A stretch of DNA of 10,325 bases. Origin: Desulfobacteraceae bacterium. GTDB taxonomy: Bacteria; Desulfobacterota; DSM-4660; Desulfatiglandales; Desulfatiglandaceae. The notes beneath the pieces are model-generated. The model saw only the letters and a program-made list of their open reading frames with translations, did no database searches and was not told the DNA's origin. Shown here one piece after another: positions 6,492 to 10,325 of this stretch. Both the position numbers and the translations under genes were made by a program. The stretch is from contig JAUVRS010000068.1 in the NCBI GenBank assembly GCA_030597505.1, positions 1-10,325 of the forward strand, given 5' to 3'. How positions within the stretch are numbered: position 1 is the stretch's first letter; every line of letters starts with the position of its first letter.

Positions 6492-7345
6492 GTCAGCAAT
6501 CTACCGTCAGATGTCTTATATGATACAATGGTAATGCCAGCCCTATTTGCATATTCTATCATGTCAGATTTGTCAAACAACAGACTCTTTTCTGCCTCAA
6601 CGGCAAGCACCGATGCATTCACCCGGGACATCACCTTTATTGTCTCGAGACCAACCGAGGGGACATCAAAACGGAGGTCTTGTCCCGGCTTGCTGGTTTT
6701 GACCACAACGGCCTTTTCCCTGGCCAGTTTCCCCCCTCGTAAAATGGTCTCATCCGTTCCCTCAATTGCCTCAACGGCCAGAACCGTTTTTTTTCTCAGC
6801 ACCACACACTGGCCAATATCCAGCTCTCCCAGTTTTGTCGCCACTTTCCACCCGAATTGAATGTCTTCTTTTTCCGTCTTGGAAGGCCTTCTTTTTGTAA
6901 AACACCCCGGGGGTGCCAATAGTTGGGGTAAATAAGAAATGGAACTAACGATCTCTATTCCCTCACCGGCCAGTTCCCTGGCTAAGGCCCTCAGGATATC
7001 ATCGTCATGAAAAACAGCCAGCTTTGACACAACCGAAAGCGCCCTCAGATCAGGCCTGATTTCAAACATTCTCCGCTTTCTGATCCCTCCAGCCATAAGG
7101 GCATTTCGGACGCCATGTTTTTTGAAGGCCTTTATCAACCGGCCCAACTGTCCAAGTTTTATCCAGACAAGATGGTCGACCTCTTCTGAGAGACCTGTAT
7201 CGGTCTCTCCAAGAAGTGCCACCGCCACCACACGCAGCCCCTGTTTCCTTGCCGCCTGTGCAGCCATGAGCGGGAACTGGCCCCCACCCGCAATCAAGCC
7301 GATGACATCACTCTTTTTTGACCCTGTCTTTTCAGAACTTTTCAT
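6488..7345 (-). CDS. lpxI: UDP-2,3-diacylglucosamine pyrophosphatase (LpxI)
   Basis: Releases UMP from UDP-2,3-diacylglucosamine to give lipid X, the step done by LpxH in E. coli. The 285 residues fit the family (formerly DUF1009). The N-terminal domain carries GLIAGGGQFPL (16-26) and AGGIRK (85-90); FHDDDILRAL (112-121) is at the junction. The C-terminal catalytic domain has VEAIEGTDETILRGG (191-205) and KPGQDLRFDVPSVGLETI (219-236), with D227 near the catalytic aspartate position of the Caulobacter enzyme. The first 12 residues, rich in Lys and Ser, precede the conserved start and look dispensable. The ATG lies 30 bases after the lpxA stop, and only a weak TTTGGA precedes it, inside a small inverted repeat. 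Its stop overlaps the next gene's GTG. LpxI is common in alpha- and deltaproteobacteria-like lineages, which supports the organism assignment. Confidence 0.95.
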   Translation of the reverse strand: MKSSEKTGSKKSDVIGLIAGGGQFPLMAAQAARKQGLRVVAVALLGETDTGLSEEVDHLVWIKLGQLGRLIKAFKKHGVRNALMAGGIRKRRMFEIRPDLRALSVVSKLAVFHDDDILRALARELAGEGIEIVSSISYLPQLLAPPGCFTKRRPSKTEKEDIQFGWKVATKLGELDIGQCVVLRKKTVLAVEAIEGTDETILRGGKLAREKAVVVKTSKPGQDLRFDVPSVGLETIKVMSRVNASVLAVEAEKSLLFDKSDMIEYANRAGITIVSYKTSDGRLLT

Positions 7346-7352
7346 TTCTATG

Positions 7353-7371
7353 GTCCAAAGAATTCGTGGAC
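7353..7371. repeat. Short inverted repeat in the lpxA-lpxI gap
   Basis: GTCCA at 7353-7357 and TGGAC at 7367-7371 are perfectly complementary around a 9-base loop that contains the palindrome GAATTC. On the - strand transcript this would form a 5-pair hairpin covering the only weak ribosome-site candidate of lpxI, 7-8 bases before its ATG. It is small and could be chance; a role in tuning lpxI translation is a guess. Confidence 0.3.
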
Positions 7372-7375
7372 TTCC

Positions 7376-8167
7376 CTATCTGAGTACACCCATCTTTGAC
7401 CCATCAAGAAAGTTCAATAATATTTCCAGTTCGGGTAGAGGCTCAAGCCTCTCTCTGACCTGCCTTATTCCCTCATCAAATCTCTTGTTCTTCCGCCAAA
7501 TGATACTGTACGCCTTTTTCAGCACATCTATGGTCTTTTGAGAAAATCCTCTTCGAATCAGCCCTTTCTGGTTTATGCCATAAAGTTTTGCCCGCGGACC
7601 CGCGGTTATCATAAATGGAGGGACATCCCTATCTATTCCCGTTTTGGCCCCAACAAAGGCATGCTCTCCTATCCTGACAAATTGCTGAACCGCTAAAAAC
7701 GCCCCCAGAATCGCGAACTCCCCTATTGCCACGTGTCCGCCAAGAGTAGCCCCATTGGTCAGGATGACATCGTCCTTCAAATTGCAGTCGTGGGCCACAT
7801 GTGCATATGCCATCAAATAGATACGGCTACCTATCACCGTCTTCCATTCTCCTTTGGTAGTTGCTCGGTTTATTGTAACATACTCACGGACAACATTATC
7901 GTCTCCCATTATGAGACGGGTATCTTCCCCCCCGTAACCCACATCCTGGGGCGGCGTGCCGATGGATGAAAAGGGGTAAACGATATTTCTTTCTCCGATC
8001 TGCGTGTGGCCCTCAATAACCACATGAGCGCCTATTTCCGAATCATGCCCGATGCTGACATGTTCGCCAATTGTGCTATATGGACCGATCTTGACGCCCG
8101 GCGCCAGATCGGCCTCTGGGCTAATAACTGCTGTGCTGTGAATCCCTGCATCCTTTTTCACATCCAT
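7376..8167 (-). CDS. lpxA: UDP-N-acetylglucosamine acyltransferase (LpxA)
   Basis: First enzyme of lipid A synthesis; it moves an (R)-3-hydroxyacyl chain from ACP to the 3 position of UDP-GlcNAc (or to the 3-amino group of UDP-GlcNAc3N in some species). It has 263 residues, the usual length. The N-terminal two thirds are hexapeptide repeats forming a left-handed beta helix, and a helical C-terminal domain follows from about 195. The catalytic base H126 and partner H123 lie in AHVAHDC; H145, N199 and R205 match important E. coli residues. Two E. coli positions differ: K76 is G77 here (QDVGYGGE) and H160 is Q161 (AVQQF). The acyl-length ruler G173 is A174. The ATG at 8167 has AGGG close upstream and lies 23 bases after the fabZ stop. 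Function as LpxA is clear; sugar and chain-length choice are open. Confidence 0.96.
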   Translation of the reverse strand: MDVKKDAGIHSTAVISPEADLAPGVKIGPYSTIGEHVSIGHDSEIGAHVVIEGHTQIGERNIVYPFSSIGTPPQDVGYGGEDTRLIMGDDNVVREYVTINRATTKGEWKTVIGSRIYLMAYAHVAHDCNLKDDVILTNGATLGGHVAIGEFAILGAFLAVQQFVRIGEHAFVGAKTGIDRDVPPFMITAGPRAKLYGINQKGLIRRGFSQKTIDVLKKAYSIIWRKNKRFDEGIRQVRERLEPLPELEILLNFLDGSKMGVLR

Positions 8168-8190
8168 ATCCCTGTGCCTTTGGCTTCCCC

Positions 8191-8637
8191 TTATCCGAGT
8201 GTAGCCACAAGTTCAGCCTGAGCCACCAAATCCCCGTTTACAAAAGCCTTTCCGGCCATCTTCCACACCCTCGAACCGGTCCGCAGAGGTTCAACTTCGA
8301 ATTTAAGTTGGTTCCCCGGGACAACAGGCACCCTGAATTTCACCTTATCCATGGACACAAAAAAAACAGGGGTTTCGTTTCCCCCCTCACCCACCCCACC
8401 GATTGACAACCGTGCCAGAACACCGCCCACCTGCGCCATTGCCTCTATGATGAGCACCCCCGGCATGATGGGGTTGCCAGGAAAATGTCCTTCAAAAAAT
8501 GGTTCATTTATAGTTACATTCTTGATTCCCACCACCCGTTTTCCCAATTCCATCTCTGTTATCATGTCAACCAGAAGGAAAGGGTAACGGTGGGGGAGTA
8601 TTTTTATAATATCCTCATATTTCAATGGCAATTTCAT
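8191..8637 (-). CDS. fabZ: 3-hydroxyacyl-ACP dehydratase (FabZ)
   Basis: Hot-dog fold dehydratase of type II fatty acid synthesis, converting (3R)-hydroxyacyl-ACP to trans-2-enoyl-ACP in the cytoplasm. It competes with LpxA and LpxD for the same hydroxyacyl-ACP, which is why it is commonly embedded in lpx operons. The 148 residues contain ILPHRYPFLLVD (13-24), catalytic H51 in EGHFPGNPIMPG (49-60) and catalytic E65 in GVLIIEAMAQ (60-69). A short glycine-rich segment (about 80-87) is the only slightly unusual part. The ATG at 8637 has a good GGGGGA ribosome site about 5 bases upstream. It is separated from lpxD and lpxA by 23 bases each. Confidence 0.97.
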   Translation of the reverse strand: MKLPLKYEDIIKILPHRYPFLLVDMITEMELGKRVVGIKNVTINEPFFEGHFPGNPIMPGVLIIEAMAQVGGVLARLSIGGVGEGGNETPVFFVSMDKVKFRVPVVPGNQLKFEVEPLRTGSRVWKMAGKAFVNGDLVAQAELVATLG

Positions 8638-8660
8638 GATTTCCCCCGTCTTTCCCGGAT

Positions 8661-9680
8661 CTACTTTTCCTTTTCTTCCATCCTTTTTTCGAGATTCCTC
8701 AAACGCGCATTCAGCTGGGGCAGCCGCGACATGAGGCTGACGGCCTTCAGGTAAAGCCTGTGGGGTATTGCCGGGGTCCCTGAGACCACACCTCCGGGTA
8801 AAATGGATTTTGCAACACCTGCCTGCGGTGCAATCATGGCCCCGTCTCCAATCTCCAGATGATCGGCGATCCCAACCTGTCCTCCCATCAGGACTCCGCG
8901 ACCAATATTGACACTCCCGGAAATTCCCACCTGTGCTACGATTATTGACCCCTCTCCGATTACAACATTGTGGGCTATCTGGACCAGGTTATCCAGTTTT
9001 GCCCCCCTCTTTATCCATGTTTTGCCAAAAGCAGCTCTGTCGATGCAACTATTTGCCCCTATCTCCACGTGGTCATCAATCTGAACAATGCCTGTCTGAG
9101 GGATTTTTACAGAGGTGGAACCATCCCTGACATAACCGAATCCATCGCTTCCAATGACACAGCCCGCGTGGATGATTACCCTGGCACCGATTAGACATTC
9201 GTGCAAAACGGTGACATTGGGGTAAATCAAGGTCTCTTTCCCGATCCTGACTCTATCACCAACAAAGACACCCGGGAAAAGGATCACTCCGTCTCCTATG
9301 ACGGCCTCTTCCCCAATGTACACCCCGGGATAGACAGAAACATTTTCTCCTATTTCACTACTGTCATGGATAATCGCATCTTTGCTGACCCCAGGATACC
9401 GGGGCACCGGTGAGGCAAAAAGGTTCGCCGTTTTTGCATAGGCCAACTCGGGATTGGGGACCACAACCTGAACCGCTTCCAATGCTGGTTCTTCGTTTTG
9501 GACAAACACGGCTGAGGCCTTGGTCTTTCTGAAGGCGTCCCTGTATCGCCGGCCAGCAAAAAAGGAGATCTCTCCCGGGCCCGCACCTGCCAGGTTGTTG
9601 ACTCCTGTGATCATTAAACCCTCATCCCCCACCACCCTGCCATCAACAAGCCGGGCGATTTCTTCAAGAGATAATTCCAA
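8661..9680 (-). CDS. lpxD: UDP-3-O-acylglucosamine N-acyltransferase (LpxD)
   Basis: Adds the second (R)-3-hydroxyacyl chain, to the 2-amino group of UDP-3-acyl-glucosamine, after LpxC deacetylation; LpxC is not in the window. The 339 residues show the expected layout: an N-terminal uridine-binding domain (about 1-98, with GEISFFAGRRY at 36-46), a left-handed beta helix of hexapeptide repeats (about 100-300) and a charged C-terminal helix (from about 307). The catalytic H237 is in QIAHN and the second conserved histidine H274 is in GQVGIADH, matching H239 and H276 of the E. coli enzyme. The start is TTG at 9680, three bases after the skp stop. It is decided by a strong AAAAGGAGG ribosome site eight bases upstream and by the typical N-terminus (ELSLEEIARLV) that begins there. 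Confidence 0.96.
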   Translation of the reverse strand: MELSLEEIARLVDGRVVGDEGLMITGVNNLAGAGPGEISFFAGRRYRDAFRKTKASAVFVQNEEPALEAVQVVVPNPELAYAKTANLFASPVPRYPGVSKDAIIHDSSEIGENVSVYPGVYIGEEAVIGDGVILFPGVFVGDRVRIGKETLIYPNVTVLHECLIGARVIIHAGCVIGSDGFGYVRDGSTSVKIPQTGIVQIDDHVEIGANSCIDRAAFGKTWIKRGAKLDNLVQIAHNVVIGEGSIIVAQVGISGSVNIGRGVLMGGQVGIADHLEIGDGAMIAPQAGVAKSILPGGVVSGTPAIPHRLYLKAVSLMSRLPQLNARLRNLEKRMEEKEK

Positions 9681-9683
9681 CCG

Positions 9684-10217
9684 CTAATCCTCCTTTTGCT
9701 TCGATTGGTCGTATGCCTTTCTCACCCGATCTGTCATGTCTATGCTATCTTTATAATAGATGAGTCCCACGGCTCCTTGTTCCAGGATTATGGTATACCC
9801 CTCCTTTTCCGCTATCTTTGTAACTACCTTTTCTATCTCCCTTCCAATCTTTTTTGTGGCCGCAAACTCAGCATCTTTCATATCCTGGGTGACTTCACCA
9901 TAGATATATTTATAATGTCTCCTCTTTTTCTCCAGTTCCTGCCGTTTGTCCTCTTTGGCATCAAGACTCAGCATCATGCTCTGTTTCCTCAACTCCTCTT
10001 CGAGTTTGAGTATCCCTTCCTCTTCGGCCTGTAATTTCTTTTTCAACATATCAAATTTTTTCTTTAGTTTTTCCTTTATCTTTTGAAAAGAACTGGAGGT
10101 CCTCTGTAATTTCTGCATGTCCAAAATTCCAATTCTAACCTTGTCTTCTGCGATGGCTTGATTTTGGATGAAAAAAACCAACAAAACCGCCAGCAGGATG
10201 AAACGGAACAACTTCAT
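9684..10217 (-). CDS. skp: Skp/OmpH-family periplasmic chaperone
   Basis: A 177-residue OmpH/Skp-like protein that in the family forms a trimeric periplasmic clamp holding unfolded outer-membrane proteins on their way to the BAM complex. A clear signal peptide covers residues 1-23 (Lys/Arg start, hydrophobic ILLAVLLVFF core, A-I-A before E24). The mature protein begins with the family strand VRIGILDMQKL (27-37). It continues with long lysine- and glutamate-rich helices (about 42-138), expected to form coiled-coil tentacles, and closes with YTIILEQGAVGLIYY (141-155), the returning beta strands. The ATG at 10217 is preceded by AGGGGG about 6 bases upstream. It sits just ahead of lpxD, the usual skp-lpxD order. 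Sequence similarity in this family is loose, so it is family-level rather than a proven orthologue of E. coli Skp. Confidence 0.9.
   Translation of the reverse strand: MKLFRFILLAVLLVFFIQNQAIAEDKVRIGILDMQKLQRTSSSFQKIKEKLKKKFDMLKKKLQAEEEGILKLEEELRKQSMMLSLDAKEDKRQELEKKRRHYKYIYGEVTQDMKDAEFAATKKIGREIEKVVTKIAEKEGYTIILEQGAVGLIYYKDSIDMTDRVRKAYDQSKQKED
9689..9697 (-). promoter_or_regulatory. Strong ribosome binding site for the TTG start of lpxD
   Basis: On the - strand this reads AAAAGGAGG, nearly the full complement of the 16S anti-Shine-Dalgarno, 8 bases before TTG at 9680-9678. It overlaps the last codons of the skp gene. It fixes the lpxD start and may compensate for the poor TTG initiator. Confidence 0.85.
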
Positions 10218-10246
10218 GTCTTACCCCCTAACCCGGACAAGCCGGA

Positions 10247-10267
10247 AAAAAATTAGATTGATTTTTT
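10247..10267. repeat. A/T inverted repeat upstream of skp
   Basis: AAAAAAT at 10247-10253 and ATTTTTT at 10261-10267 form 7-base arms around TAGATTG. The arms are only A/T pairs, and the repeat overlaps the end of the possible upstream frame. It could be a simple AT-rich spacer; no function is assigned. Confidence 0.3.
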
Positions 10268-10325
10268 CTCCTTCTGATTTCGAGCGAGACGAGATTCCCG
10301 GATATCTTCCTCAAATACCCTTTTA
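10253..10325 (-). CDS. Possible 3' end of an upstream gene in the lipid A operon
   Basis: On the - strand a frame enters from the right window edge and runs 23 codons to a TAA at 10255-10253. It encodes a very charged tail with VFEEDIRESRLARNQKEKK at its core. The 35-base distance to the skp start would suit an operon partner. In many relatives the gene here is bamA, but this tail lacks the terminal aromatic beta-strand residue of an outer-membrane barrel. The fragment is too short to identify, and an alternative frame is open to 10228, so it may not be coding. Confidence 0.3.
   Translation of the reverse strand, partial: KRVFEEDIRESRLARNQKEKKSI

Noticed and set aside
10233..10267. Possible terminator upstream of skp (CCGG-ACAAG-CCGG plus an A/T run)
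   Set aside because: On the - strand the T-run precedes the stem instead of following it, and on the + strand the stem is followed by A. The stem is only four pairs.
2999..10325. Sigma-54 promoter that the encoded regulator might use within the window
   Set aside because: A by-eye search for TGGCAC followed at the correct spacing by TTGC on either strand found only partial matches inside coding sequence, such as the Walker A region of the regulator.
1..10325. Mobile elements, CRISPR arrays, tRNA genes or tandem repeats
   Set aside because: Nearly every base is covered by housekeeping genes in tight order, with no transposase, integrase, long direct repeat or tRNA-like fold.

Overview
The window looks like chromosomal DNA from a Gram-negative bacterium. 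The best fit is Desulfobacterota (former Deltaproteobacteria) or a close relative. The evidence is a complete early lipid A gene set that uses LpxI rather than LpxH for UDP-2,3-diacylglucosamine cleavage, a long-form HisG, an NtrX-type sigma-54 activator, and a Gfo/Idh oxidoreductase between lpxI and lpxB. This assignment is inferred from gene content and protein style; no rRNA or other phylogenetic marker is present.

Left block, bases 1-2962, + strand: the 3' end of hisI, then hisG (ATGA overlap), a 94-base gap, a class I aminotransferase of the aspartate aminotransferase type, and engB/ysxC, whose ATG directly abuts the aminotransferase stop. HisI and HisG catalyse steps 3 and 1 of histidine synthesis. 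The aminotransferase is probably an amino-acid transaminase, not the dedicated HisC. EngB is an essential GTPase of 50S ribosome assembly.

Right block, bases 2999-10325, - strand, read from right to left: a possible fragment of an upstream gene at the window edge, a Skp/OmpH-like periplasmic chaperone, lpxD, fabZ, lpxA, lpxI, a Gfo/Idh oxidoreductase, lpxB, and an NtrX-like sigma-54 response regulator. Junctions run from a 4-base overlap to a few tens of bases, so this is almost certainly one operon. LpxA adds the first 3-hydroxyacyl chain to UDP-GlcNAc and LpxD adds the second after LpxC (not in the window). FabZ works on the same (3R)-hydroxyacyl-ACP pool, LpxI releases UMP to give lipid X, and LpxB condenses lipid X with UDP-diacylglucosamine to the lipid A disaccharide. 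Skp escorts outer-membrane proteins, so the operon serves outer-membrane biogenesis as a whole.

The two blocks converge across 36 bases with no recognisable terminator. No mobile element, CRISPR array, tRNA, rRNA or long repeat was seen. The points most worth a second look are the lone sigma-54 regulator at the end of the lipid A operon, the oxidoreductase between lpxI and lpxB (possibly a GnnA-like lipid A sugar modifier), unusual active-site substitutions in LpxA, and an lpxB start that lacks a normal initiation signal.
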